From Pseudooceanicola sp050897975 (GTDB lineage Bacteria; Pseudomonadota; Alphaproteobacteria; Rhodobacterales; Rhodobacteraceae), in contig NZ_JBPAXY010000003.1 in NCBI RefSeq assembly GCF_050897975.1, positions 124,001 through 188,000 of the forward strand: a DNA stretch of 64,000 nucleotides, in the 5' to 3' direction. Below, one piece after another: positions 26,325 through 36,210 of the stretch (positions within the stretch are counted from its first letter, which is position 1; every line of letters starts with the position of its first letter). The notes beneath the pieces are model-generated. The model had not been told where the DNA came from and ran no database searches. It saw nothing but the letters and a program-made list of their open reading frames with translations. Made by a program: the position numbers and the translations under genes.

Positions 26325-27497
26325 ATGCAGACAGATTTGGCCCAGGGCGACGGGCGCGGGCGGCGCGCCGACTGGCCGCTGATCCGCTGGTATGGCGCCT
26401 CGGCCACCTTGCTGGTGCCCCAGGCCGCCGGGCCGGTGGCCTTCTCCCTGCTGGCCCTGGCGCTGACCGGGGATGAAAGCGGCGGCGCCGCCCTGATCCT
26501 GGCCATGACCCTGGCGCAGGTGGTGGGCGCCGTGCCCTTCACCCGGCTGGGCGCGCGGTTCCGCGCCGCGCCCTACATGCGCGCGCTGATCGGGCTGCGC
26601 ACCCTGGCGCTGCTGGTGCTGTGCCTGGGCGCGGCCCTCGGCTGGCCCTTCTGGGCGCTGGCGGTCTGCGCGGGCCTGTCGGGCTCGGTCAGCGGCGCGG
26701 CCTACGGCATGTTGCGCGCCCTGCTGAACCAGTTGACCCCCGAAGACCGCTATCCCCGCGCCCTGGGCATCGCGGCCACCCTGAACGAGGTCTCTTTCGT
26801 GGCCTCGCCGGTGCTGGCGGCGGGGCTGGGCGGCATCTCTCCGCTCTTGGCGGTGGTGGCGCTTAGCCTGCTGGGCGGGCTGCCCGCGCTTCTGGTGCCC
26901 GATGTGGCGGCCGCCCCCGGCACCGGGCCTGCGGCGGACCGCCGGGGCATCCTGTCGCCCGCGGTGCTGTTGTGGCTGGCCTGTGCGGCGGCGGGGGGCG
27001 CGGCGGTGGCCACGCTGGAGATCGGGGCGGTGGCCCTGGCGCTGCACTTTGGCCATGCGCCGACAATGGCGATCCTGATCACCGTGCCGCTGTGCATTGC
27101 CTCGGTCTGTGGCGGGCTGTGGGTCAGCTGGCGCAACCGCATGGCCGGGCGCGCGGCGGTGGTGGCGCAGCTGTCGGTGATGGCGCTTGGCTGCCTGCTG
27201 GCCGCGACGGGGCTGTCGCTGGGCCTGACCATCGCGGGCGCGGTGATGGTGGGGGCAGTGCTGCCGCCCCTGGGCACCACCTACATGCTGCTGATGGACC
27301 GCCTGGTGCCTGTCCACAGACGGGCCGAGGCCTTTTCGGTGCTGCGCACGGCCAATCTGCTGGGGGTGATCCTGGCCAGTGGCGTCCTGGCGGTGGTCTC
27401 GCTGGGGGCGGCGCTGGTGGCGGTGACCCTGGCGATGGCGGCGGTCACCTTGGCGGTGGCGCTGAGCCCTCGGGCCATGGGCGAGGGGCAGGGCTAG
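26325..27497 (+). CDS. Major facilitator superfamily transporter
   Basis: This 390-residue membrane protein has about twelve hydrophobic segments in two halves. Typical MFS features are small-residue-rich helices and cytoplasmic loop motifs such as 'RLGARFRAAPYM' and 'SWRNRMAGRA', and a proline 'P-P-L-G' turn in the second half. It resembles drug/sugar exporters, but no substrate can be read. It is monocistronic and ends at a bidirectional terminator shared with gltA. Confidence 0.82.
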   Translation: MQTDLAQGDGRGRRADWPLIRWYGASATLLVPQAAGPVAFSLLALALTGDESGGAALILAMTLAQVVGAVPFTRLGARFRAAPYMRALIGLRTLALLVLCLGAALGWPFWALAVCAGLSGSVSGAAYGMLRALLNQLTPEDRYPRALGIAATLNEVSFVASPVLAAGLGGISPLLAVVALSLLGGLPALLVPDVAAAPGTGPAADRRGILSPAVLLWLACAAAGGAAVATLEIGAVALALHFGHAPTMAILITVPLCIASVCGGLWVSWRNRMAGRAAVVAQLSVMALGCLLAATGLSLGLTIAGAVMVGAVLPPLGTTYMLLMDRLVPVHRRAEAFSVLRTANLLGVILASGVLAVVSLGAALVAVTLAMAAVTLAVALSPRAMGEGQG

Positions 27498-27524
27498 GCC
27501 CTCCCGCGACCCCGTGGCCGCCAA

Positions 27525-27557
27525 GGAAAAAGGGCGACCCGAGGGCCGCCCTTTTCC
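27525..27557. terminator. Bidirectional terminator between the MFS gene and gltA
   Basis: The stem AAAAGGGCG/CGCCCTTTT (27528-27536 with 27547-27555) has A- and T-runs within its base, suited to ending both convergent transcripts. Confidence 0.8.
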
Positions 27558-27576
27558 GCTATCACTGTCCCGCCGA

Positions 27577-28872
<1,296 letters not shown>

Positions 28873-28958
28873 TATATTATCCCTTCCTCTGTTCCCGCAC
28901 CGGCCCGCTTGCAAGCCGCCCGGCGCCCCTTCTTTTCACGGTGCTTCTCAACGAAGGG

Positions 28959-30368
28959 TTAATCGGCACCTTTGCTGGCATCCTGAAGTCGCAGGAGGGT
29001 TTCCTCCTGGCCCAGAACCAGCATCATGTCATAGACGCTCGGGGTTGCGGTGCGCCCGGCCAGTGCTGCACGCAGGGGCGCGGCAAGCTGGCCGAATTTC
29101 ATCTCACGATCCTCGGCGAATACGGTCAGTTTCCCCTCCAGATCCTGACGCGTCCAGCTAGCACTTTGCAAGTGCGGCGTCAATTCAGTCAGTATACCGA
29201 TGGATACTGCGTCCAGATTCTTGGCCGCTTTCTCGTCCACGTCCAGCGGGCGTTCAGCCAGGCAGAACTGAGCCTTTTCAAGCAGTTCAGGGAAGGTCTT
29301 GGCCCGCTCCTTCAGGAAGGGCATGGCCTTTCCCAAAAGGTAAATTTTTTGTTCCGTCAGAGGATCAGCCCCGGTGGCCGCCAGGAAGCCCTGCAATTCT
29401 TGCAGCAGTGCAGCATCTTCGCTCACGGCGATGTGCTGACCACTGATATTGGCCAGTTTCTTGAAGTCGAACCGCGCCGGGGCCTTGTTCATCCCGTCGA
29501 AGCCGAACCACGCCATCGCCTGGGCATCGGTGAAGAATTCATCGTCGCCGTGGGACCAGCCGAGGCGCGCCAGATAGTTGCGCACACCCGCCGCCGGATA
29601 GCCCATGTCGCGGTATTCCTCGACCCCCAGGGCGCCGTGGCGCTTGGACAGTTTCTTGCCGTCGGGGCCGTGGATCAGGGGGATATGGGCATAGGTCGGC
29701 AGGGGCCAGCCCATGGCGGTGTAGATGCCCATCTGGCGGGCGGCGTTGTTCAGGTGATCATCGCCCCGGATCACCGTATTGACGCCCATGTCGTGGTCAT
29801 CGACCACCACCGCCAGCATGTAGACCGGCGTGCCGTCCGAGCGCAGCAGCACCATGTCGTCCAGCTGGTCGTTGCGGATCGTCACCGGACCCTGCACCTG
29901 GTCGTCGATCACCGTCTGCCCGTCCAGCGGTGTCTTCAGGCGGATCACGTAAGGCGCGTCGGGGTGGGTCGCCGGGTCGGCATCGCGCCAGGGGCTCTGG
30001 AACAGGGTCGAGCGCTTCTCGGCCCGGGCCGCCTCGCGGAAGGCCTCGATCTCGTCCTGGGTCGAGAAGCACTTGTAGGCCTGGCCCTTCTCCAGCAGCT
30101 CCAGCGCCACTTCGCGGTGCCGGTCCGCGCGGTCGAACTGGCTGACGATCTCGCCGTCATGGTCCAGCCCCAGCCAGGCCAGCCCGTCGATGATCGCCTG
30201 GGTCGCCTCGGGGGTCGAACGGGCGCGGTCGGTGTCCTCGATCCGCAGCAGGAACTTGCCGCCCCGGCCGCGGGCATAAAGCCAGTTGAACAGCGCGGTG
30301 CGCGCGCCGCCGATATGCAAGAAGCCCGTGGGCGAGGGCGCGAAGCGGGTGACGATCTGCTCGGACAA
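28959..30368 (-). CDS. gltX: Glutamyl-tRNA synthetase
   Basis: This 469-residue class I synthetase charges tRNA with glutamate. The HIGH box appears as 'FAPSPTGFLHIGGARTALF' and the KMSKS box as 'KLSKRHGALG'. The start must be TTG at 30368: an in-frame TAA lies 20-odd bases upstream, no ATG or GTG lies between, and the family motif begins only seven residues into the protein. AGGA precedes it by nine bases. Alphaproteobacteria often have two gltX genes; only one is in this window. Confidence 0.94.
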   Translation of the reverse strand: MSEQIVTRFAPSPTGFLHIGGARTALFNWLYARGRGGKFLLRIEDTDRARSTPEATQAIIDGLAWLGLDHDGEIVSQFDRADRHREVALELLEKGQAYKCFSTQDEIEAFREAARAEKRSTLFQSPWRDADPATHPDAPYVIRLKTPLDGQTVIDDQVQGPVTIRNDQLDDMVLLRSDGTPVYMLAVVVDDHDMGVNTVIRGDDHLNNAARQMGIYTAMGWPLPTYAHIPLIHGPDGKKLSKRHGALGVEEYRDMGYPAAGVRNYLARLGWSHGDDEFFTDAQAMAWFGFDGMNKAPARFDFKKLANISGQHIAVSEDAALLQELQGFLAATGADPLTEQKIYLLGKAMPFLKERAKTFPELLEKAQFCLAERPLDVDEKAAKNLDAVSIGILTELTPHLQSASWTRQDLEGKLTVFAEDREMKFGQLAAPLRAALAGRTATPSVYDMMLVLGQEETLLRLQDASKGAD

Positions 30369-30378
30369 GGCGACGATC

Positions 30379-30394
30379 CTAACGTTTGATTAAC
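30379..30394. promoter_or_regulatory. CtrA-box-like site upstream of comEC
   Basis: CTAA-CGTTTGA-TTAAC differs from the CtrA consensus TTAA-N7-TTAAC at one base. It lies between divergent gltX and comEC, centred about 63 bp upstream of the preferred comEC start. CtrA is known in Rhodobacter capsulatus to control competence and gene-transfer-agent reception genes including comEC. Confidence 0.6.
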
Positions 30395-30449
30395 CATGCG
30401 CTGTGTAGCGTTCCGGGCATTGTCTATCGGCGGGCCGGAGGCGAGACAA

Positions 30450-32570
30450 GTGCGGCAGCTTGGCGACACCCTGTGCAAGGCAGCCCTGGCGCAGCGGGGG
30501 CATCTGTTTCACTGGGCGCCAGTGGCGCTGGCCTGCGGCATCGGCACCTATTTCGCCCTGCCGGTCGAGCCAGGCCCCGGCGCCCGCGCGGGCCTCTGGG
30601 GGCTGACGGCGGCCCTCTTCGCGCTTGGTCTTTGGGCCGGGGCACGGGGCCGGGCGCTGTTGCAGCCCGCAGCCCTTGGCCTGGCCCTTCTGGCGGGGGG
30701 CGTGGCCCTGGCCTCGGCCCGGGCCCATGCGGTGGCGGGGCCGGTGCTGGGCTGGCGCTATTACGGGCCGGTCGAAGGGCGGATCATCGGCATTGACCGC
30801 TCGGCCTCGGACGCGCCCCGGCTGACCCTGGACCGGGTGCGCCTGGACCGCATGGCGCCCGAAGACACCCCGGCCCGTGTTCGGATCTCTCTACATGGCC
30901 CCGAGGGCACCCTGCCGCGCCCCGGCGCCCGGGTCATGACCACGGCCTTTCTGTCGCCCCCGGGCGGGCCGGTGGAACCGGGCGGCTTCGACTTTCGCCG
31001 CCACGCCTGGTTCCAGCGTCTGGGCGGGCTGGGCTATACCCGCGTCGCCCTGCTGTCGGTGGCCCCGCCCGCGCCGGGCGAGGCACGGGTGTTTCGCGCC
31101 CGCATGGCGATTTCGGCGGCCTTTCGGGCGCGTCTGCCGGGCGAGACCGGCGCCTTTGCCGCCGCCATCACCGCGGGCGACCGCTCTGCCATGGGGCAGG
31201 AGGTGGTGCAGGACCTGCGGGTGTCGAACCTGGCCCATCTGCTGGCGATCTCGGGGCTGCATATGGGGCTGTTGTCGGGCTTCGTCTTTCTGGCGGTGCG
31301 GCGCGGGCTGGTGCTGTCGCGCCACGCCGCCCTTTATTGGCCGGTCCGGTCCATCGCGGCGGCGGCGGCGCTGGCGGTGGCCAGTGTCTATCTGGCGCTG
31401 TCGGGGGGCTCGATCGCCACGGAACGGGCCTTTGTCATGGTGGCGGTGGCACTGGTGGCGGCCATGGCCCTGCGCCGGGCGCTGACCCTGCGGGCGGTGG
31501 CCCTGGCGGCGCTGGTGGTGCTGGGGCTGCGCCCCGAGGCGCTTTTGTCGCCGGGGTTCCAGATGTCCTTTGCCGCCACACTGTCGCTGGTCTGGGTCTT
31601 TTCCCTGCTGAAGGGGCGCGACTGGCCCGGGCGCGGCTGGCGGGGGCGGGCCCTGACCCTGGTGCTGTCTTCGGCCGTCGCCGGGCTGGCCACGGCGCCG
31701 GTGGCGGCGGCGCAGTTCAACCAGGTGGCCCACTACGGGCTGATCGCCAACCTGCTGTCGGTGCCGGTGATGGGCACGCTGGTCATGCCCGCCGCCCTGA
31801 TCGCGGTGCTCTTGATGCCCCTCGGGCTGGAGGGGCTGGCGATCCGTGCCATGGGGCTGGGGCTGGACTGGATCCTGGGCGTCGCCCAGGCCGTGGCCGG
31901 GCTGGAGGGCGCGCGCGGCACGGTGCCCACGCCACCCGCCGCCACCCTGCCGCTTCTGGCCCTTGGCGCGCTGGTGGTGATGCTGTGGGTCGGGCGCGGA
32001 CGCTGGGCCGGGCTGCTGCCCATGGCCCTGGCCGCGCTGCTGTGGGCCCGGGTCGAGCGGCCCGCGCTGCTGATCGCCGAGACCGGCGGGCTGGTCGGGG
32101 TGATGACCGAGCGGGGCCGCGCCCTGTCGCGCGAGCGCGCCGAAAGCTTCGCCGCCCGGGTCTGGCTGGAAAACGACGGCGATCCGGCGGATCAGGCGCA
32201 GGCCGCGGCGCGCTGGCAGGCCCCGCCGGGGGTGCGCCACGCCACGGGAAAGCGCGCGGCGGCGGCCGAAGGCCCCTGCGCCCCGGGCGAGATCCTGGTG
32301 CTGAACGTGGCGGCGGTCGAGGCGCCGGGGGCCCGGGGCTGCGACATCTACGACCCGGCCCGCCTGCGCCGCACCGGCGCCGTGGCGGTGATCGGCCAGG
32401 GCGCGGCTCGCCGGTTGGTCACGGCGGAAGAGCGGAGCGGCCAGCGTCTGTGGAACACCCCGGATCTGCGCCGCGAGGCCGAGGCGCCGCAGGGCTGGGC
32501 CCTGCGCAGCCTGATGTGTGGCGGGGGGCGGACGGGCGCGCAAGGGCCGGGGCAAGGGCGTGTGAACTGA
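30450..32570 (+). CDS. comEC: ComEC/Rec2-family DNA uptake channel
   Basis: ComEC carries single-stranded DNA across the inner membrane in natural transformation and in recipients of gene transfer agent. The 706-residue protein has an N-terminal hydrophobic part with a DUF4131-like OB region, then the competence domain with 'NLAHLLAISGLHMGLLSGF' and 'ALSGGSIATERAFVMV'. No C-terminal metallo-beta-lactamase domain with an intact HxHxDH is present. An ATG at 30396 is possible, but GGAGG eight bases before the GTG at 30450, and the regulatory box adjoining 30396, favour the GTG. Confidence 0.9.
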   Translation: MRQLGDTLCKAALAQRGHLFHWAPVALACGIGTYFALPVEPGPGARAGLWGLTAALFALGLWAGARGRALLQPAALGLALLAGGVALASARAHAVAGPVLGWRYYGPVEGRIIGIDRSASDAPRLTLDRVRLDRMAPEDTPARVRISLHGPEGTLPRPGARVMTTAFLSPPGGPVEPGGFDFRRHAWFQRLGGLGYTRVALLSVAPPAPGEARVFRARMAISAAFRARLPGETGAFAAAITAGDRSAMGQEVVQDLRVSNLAHLLAISGLHMGLLSGFVFLAVRRGLVLSRHAALYWPVRSIAAAAALAVASVYLALSGGSIATERAFVMVAVALVAAMALRRALTLRAVALAALVVLGLRPEALLSPGFQMSFAATLSLVWVFSLLKGRDWPGRGWRGRALTLVLSSAVAGLATAPVAAAQFNQVAHYGLIANLLSVPVMGTLVMPAALIAVLLMPLGLEGLAIRAMGLGLDWILGVAQAVAGLEGARGTVPTPPAATLPLLALGALVVMLWVGRGRWAGLLPMALAALLWARVERPALLIAETGGLVGVMTERGRALSRERAESFAARVWLENDGDPADQAQAAARWQAPPGVRHATGKRAAAAEGPCAPGEILVLNVAAVEAPGARGCDIYDPARLRRTGAVAVIGQGAARRLVTAEERSGQRLWNTPDLRREAEAPQGWALRSLMCGGGRTGAQGPGQGRVN

Positions 32571-32860
32571 GACGGCAGAGGCTGCCGCGCGTCCCTCGAT
32601 GAAGGACGCGTCGGATGACGCGCAGGCCGGGCGGCAGGACAGGGCAGAGGAGGTGGCACCGGGCAAGACGCCCCGGCGCCGGGGGGCTACGTGAGAGGCG
32701 CGCGCGGACCCGGGCGAAATAGCCCGGGTGAAACAGATGGTCTCGCCCCTGATCCAGTCTTCCCTAGTCCGAGGACTGTCACCGACGAGACCAGACGCAG
32801 CGCGATGCCACCCCCGAGGAGCGCGGGCCGCAGGCCCGAGCGAGGAGGGCCTCGGCGCCT
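32571..32860. other. Intergenic region with several hairpins between comEC and lexA
   Basis: No coding signal is visible in these 290 bp between convergent comEC and lexA. A strong 8-bp hairpin ACCCGGGC/GCCCGGGT occupies 32708-32729. A long-range stem GGTCTCG/CGAGACC (32739-32745 with 32786-32792) encloses CAGTC/GACTG (32755-32759 with 32774-32778). These may be terminators without T-runs or part of an unrecognised structured RNA. Confidence 0.4.
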
Positions 32861-33574
32861 TCAGTAGGTGCGGATCAGACCCACGAGACGGCCCTGAACG
32901 CGCACCTTGTTGGCGGGCAGGGTGCGGGTGGCATAGGCGGGGTTGGCGGCCACCAGATCGACCGAACCGGACTTGCGGTAGATCTTCTTCAGCGTCGCTT
33001 CCTGCTCTTCGACCAGGGCCACGACGATGTCGCCATCGTCGGCGGTGGCCCCTTCGCGGATGATCACCACGTCGCCGTTATTGATCCCGGCCTCGATCAT
33101 CGAATCGCCGTTCACCTCCAGCGCGAAATGGCTGCCGCCGCGCGACAGCATCGCGTCGGGCACGGTGATATGCGACGCAACCTCGGAAATCGCCTCGATC
33201 GGGACACCGGCGGCGATGCGGCCCATCACCGGCAGCTCCATCGCATGGGGCATCTCGGGGGCAGGCGCAGCGGCCCGGGCGGCAGGCGCGGCTCCGGCAC
33301 CACCTTCGATCACCTTGGGGCGGAAGCCACCACCGGTGGCGGCCTCTTTCGCGGCCAGGCTGTCGGGCAGCTTGACGATCTCGATCGCCCGGGCGCGATG
33401 CGCCAGGCGGCGGATGAACCCACGTTCCTCCAGTGCCGTGATCAGCCGGTGAATGCCGGATTTCGAGCGCAGATCCAGCGCCTCTTTCATCTCATCGAAA
33501 GACGGGGGCACGCCGTCCCGCTGTACCCGCTTGTGGATGAATTCCAACAGGTCGAGCTGTTTTCTGGTCAGCAT
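32861..33574 (-). CDS. lexA: SOS repressor LexA
   Basis: This 237-residue LexA represses DNA-damage genes and cleaves itself when stimulated by RecA filaments. The N-terminal wHTH is seen in 'MLTRKQLDLLEFI' and 'MKEALDLRSKSGIHRLITAL'. The cleavage site is the Ala-Gly of 'GRIAAGVPIEA', with the catalytic Ser in 'NGDSMIEAG' and Lys in 'ATLKKIYR'. A roughly 40-residue Ala/Pro-rich linker makes it longer than E. coli LexA (202). A LexA box in its own promoter implies autoregulation. Confidence 0.96.
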   Translation of the reverse strand: MLTRKQLDLLEFIHKRVQRDGVPPSFDEMKEALDLRSKSGIHRLITALEERGFIRRLAHRARAIEIVKLPDSLAAKEAATGGGFRPKVIEGGAGAAPAARAAAPAPEMPHAMELPVMGRIAAGVPIEAISEVASHITVPDAMLSRGGSHFALEVNGDSMIEAGINNGDVVIIREGATADDGDIVVALVEEQEATLKKIYRKSGSVDLVAANPAYATRTLPANKVRVQGRLVGLIRTY

Positions 33575-33604
33575 AAGGGCGCTCCTGCACTACATCTAGG
33601 GTTT

Positions 33605-33619
33605 GTTCTACTGCTGTTC
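33605..33619. promoter_or_regulatory. LexA box (GTTC-N7-GTTC)
   Basis: GTTCTACTGCTGTTC is an exact match to the alphaproteobacterial LexA direct-repeat site. It begins 31 bp upstream of the lexA start, consistent with self-repression. Confidence 0.85.
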
Positions 33620-33681
33620 CCGTTTTGTGTCAACAGGGCGGCAAAAGCGGAACATGGACCCGGGGCAGGATTGCAGGGCGC

Positions 33682-34866
33682 CTAGATCGGCAGATAGGGC
33701 AGGATCTCGCCCGGTGTGGCGGCGGGGGCCCCGGGCGGGCGCAGGATCAGCGCATTGGCCTCCGACAGGATCGACAAGAGCGAGCTGTCCTGGCTGGAGA
33801 AGGCGGTCAGCCCCTCGGGCGCCAGGCGCGCGCGCAGGTAATGGGCGCGCGGGCCATTGGCGGGCAGCGCCGCCAGCAGCGGCGCATGGGCGCGCGGCGC
33901 GGGTGCGGGCGGCAGGCCCTGGAACGCGCGCAGCACCGGCACCACGAAGACATGGCCGCAGACCATGGCCGAGACCGGGTTGCCGGGCAGGCCGATCATC
34001 ATCGCGCCCCCCAGATCCGCCCCCATGCGCCCCGCCATCAGCGGTTTGCCAGGGCGCATCGCGACCTTGTAGAAGCTTTGCTCCATCCCCAGATCGGCGG
34101 CCACGCGGCCCACCAGATCGTGATCGCCCACCGAGGCGCCGCCGATGGTCACCACCAGATCGGCGCCCTTGGCCAGACGGAAGGCGCTTTCCAAGGACGC
34201 CCGGTTGTCGCGGGCTATGGGCAGGATGCGGGTGCGGGCGCCATGGGCGCGAAACAGCGCCTCCAGCCCGAAGGTGTTTGAGGCCACGATCTGATCGGGC
34301 CCCGGATCCTCGCCGGGCAGCACCAGCTCGTCCCCGGTCGAGATCAGCGCCACCTCTGGGCGGCGCGAGACGGTGACGGCGGGCTGGTTCATCGCCGCCA
34401 GCAGGGCCACATCGGCGGGGCGCAGCAGGCGCGGCGCGGCGAAAGTGTCGCCCTGGCGGAAATCCACCCCGGCGGGGCGGATATGCGGGCCCGTGTCCAG
34501 GCTGTCGGTCAGGGTGATCAGATCGCCCGTGCGGGTCACATCCTCTTGCAGCACCACGCGGGTGGCGCCCTCGGGCACCGGGGCGCCGGTGAAGATGCGC
34601 ACCGCCTGGCCGGGCTTCACCCGCCCCTCGAACCGCGCGCCGGCGGCGCTTTCGCCGATGACGCGGAACATGGCGTGGGGCTGGGCCTCGGCGGCGATCA
34701 GCGCATAGCCGTCCATGGCCGAGCCGGGAAAGGGGGGCTGATCGCGGAAGGCGCGGACATCGGCGCGCATGACGCGGCCCGAGGCCTGGCGCAGGGGCAG
34801 CTTTTCGGTTCCCAGCGGTTCGACCAGGGCGAACAGCGCCGCCAGCGCGTCTTCGACCGAGATCAT
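33682..34866 (-). CDS. moeA: Molybdopterin molybdotransferase MoeA
   Basis: MoeA inserts molybdate into adenylated molybdopterin, the last step of Mo-cofactor synthesis. The 394-residue protein has 'FPGSAMDGYALIA' near the start, 'RIFTGAPVPEGA', the MoCF domain core 'TGDELVLPGE' and 'TIGGASVGDHD', and 'GLPGNPVSAMV'. It overlaps the moaC stop by four bases (ATGA), so it is the last gene of the trpD-ung-trpC-moaC-moeA run. The lexA promoter follows. Confidence 0.95.
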   Translation of the reverse strand: MISVEDALAALFALVEPLGTEKLPLRQASGRVMRADVRAFRDQPPFPGSAMDGYALIAAEAQPHAMFRVIGESAAGARFEGRVKPGQAVRIFTGAPVPEGATRVVLQEDVTRTGDLITLTDSLDTGPHIRPAGVDFRQGDTFAAPRLLRPADVALLAAMNQPAVTVSRRPEVALISTGDELVLPGEDPGPDQIVASNTFGLEALFRAHGARTRILPIARDNRASLESAFRLAKGADLVVTIGGASVGDHDLVGRVAADLGMEQSFYKVAMRPGKPLMAGRMGADLGGAMMIGLPGNPVSAMVCGHVFVVPVLRAFQGLPPAPAPRAHAPLLAALPANGPRAHYLRARLAPEGLTAFSSQDSSLLSILSEANALILRPPGAPAATPGEILPYLPI

Positions 34867-35342
34867 TGGGCCGCCGCCTCGTAGCGGCCGGATTTGCCGC
34901 CGTCCTTCAGCAGCACCCGCAGCCCGCCAATCTCCATCCCGCGATCCACCGCCTTGACCATGTCATAGACCGTCAGCGCGGCGGTCGAGGCGGCGGTCAG
35001 CGCCTCCATCTCGACACCGGTCTGGCCCGAGGTCTTCACCGTGGCCTCGATCCGCAGGCCGGGCAGGCCCGCGTCGGGGGTGATCTCGACACTGGCCTTG
35101 GTGATCGGCAGCGGGTGGCACAGCGGGATCAGATCGGCGGTCTTCTTGGCCCCCATGATGCCCGCCAGCCGGGCAATGCCCGCCACGTCGCCTTTCTTGG
35201 TCTCGCCCGAGGTGATCAGGCGCAGCGTCTCGGGCTGCATCTTCACCCAGGCGGCGGCGGTGGCGATCCGCGCCGTCACCGCCTTGTCAGAGACATCGAC
35301 CATATGGGCGTCGCCCTTGCCGTCGAAATGGGTCAGTGCCAT
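34863..35342 (-). CDS. moaC: Cyclic pyranopterin monophosphate synthase MoaC
   Basis: MoaC acts with MoaA in converting GTP to cyclic pyranopterin phosphate, the first stage of Mo-cofactor synthesis. The 159-residue protein starts 'MALTHFDGKGDAHMVDVS', and contains the active-site segments 'LIPLCHPLPI', 'KTSGQTGVEMEALTA' and 'VYDMVKAVDRGM'. Its frame is open for 38 more codons upstream into trpC, but the family start is at 35342. It overlaps moeA by 4 bp and follows trpC after 58 bp. Confidence 0.95.
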   Translation of the reverse strand: MALTHFDGKGDAHMVDVSDKAVTARIATAAAWVKMQPETLRLITSGETKKGDVAGIARLAGIMGAKKTADLIPLCHPLPITKASVEITPDAGLPGLRIEATVKTSGQTGVEMEALTAASTAALTVYDMVKAVDRGMEIGGLRVLLKDGGKSGRYEAAAQ

Positions 35343-35400
35343 CGGGCGGTTCCTTCCTTGGGGCCTTGGTCCTGCGTGGCTATGAGAGCGTGGGCGGGCG

Positions 35401-36210
35401 TCAGAGACCGCCGCCGGTCGGCTGGGCCAGCAGGGTGCGGGTGGCGGCGGCCACATCGTCCTGGCGCATCAGGCTTTCGCCGATCAGGAAGCAGCGGGCG
35501 CCGTAGCGGGCCAGGTCGGCCAGATCCTCGGGGCCGGTCAGCCCGCTTTCGGCCACCAGGATCCGGTCCTCGGGGGCCAGGCGCGACAGCTTGCGGGTGG
35601 TGTCCAGCGAGGTCTCGAAGGTCTTCAGGTTGCGGTTGTTGATCCCCAGAAGGCGGCTTTTCAGCGCGGCGGCACGGCTCAGCTCTTCCTCGTTATGCAC
35701 TTCGATCAGGGCATCCATCCCCCAGTGCTGGGCGGCGTCCTCCAGCTCCAGCGCCTGGGCGTCGCTGACCGAGGCCATGATGATCAGGATGCAATCGGCT
35801 CCCAGGGCGCGGGCCTCGGCCACCTGGTAGGTGTCATACATGAAATCCTTGCGCAGCACCGGCAGGTCGCAGGCCTCGCGCGCCTGCACCAGGAACTCTT
35901 TGGCGCCCTGGAAGGAGGGCGTGTCGGTCAGCACCGACAGGCAGGCGGCGCCGCCCTCGGCATAGGCGGCGGCGATGGCGGCGGGGTCGAAATCCTCGCG
36001 GATCAGGCCCTTCGACGGCGAGGCCTTCTTGACCTCCGCGATCAACCCATAGCCCGAGCGTGACGCCTCATGCAGCGCATCGGCAAAGCCGCGCACGGCA
36101 GGGGCGTCCTTCGCCTCGGCCTCGACCTCGGCCAGGGGTTTGGCGGCCTTGTCGGCGGCGATTTCTTCCAGCTTGTAGGCCTTGATGCGGTCCAGAACGG
36201 TTTCGCTCAT
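35401..36210 (-). CDS. trpC: Indole-3-glycerol phosphate synthase
   Basis: TrpC closes the indole ring in tryptophan synthesis. This 269-residue, single-function TIM barrel has 'LIAEVKKASPSKGLIREDFDP' with the catalytic Lys, 'VLRKDFMYDTYQV', 'LLGINNRNLKTFE', and the phosphate-binding 'VAESGLTGPEDL' and 'FLIGESLMR'. Its start overlaps the ung stop by four bases. The ATG at 36210 has GGGAG upstream. Confidence 0.96.
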   Translation of the reverse strand: MSETVLDRIKAYKLEEIAADKAAKPLAEVEAEAKDAPAVRGFADALHEASRSGYGLIAEVKKASPSKGLIREDFDPAAIAAAYAEGGAACLSVLTDTPSFQGAKEFLVQAREACDLPVLRKDFMYDTYQVAEARALGADCILIIMASVSDAQALELEDAAQHWGMDALIEVHNEEELSRAAALKSRLLGINNRNLKTFETSLDTTRKLSRLAPEDRILVAESGLTGPEDLADLARYGARCFLIGESLMRQDDVAAATRTLLAQPTGGGL

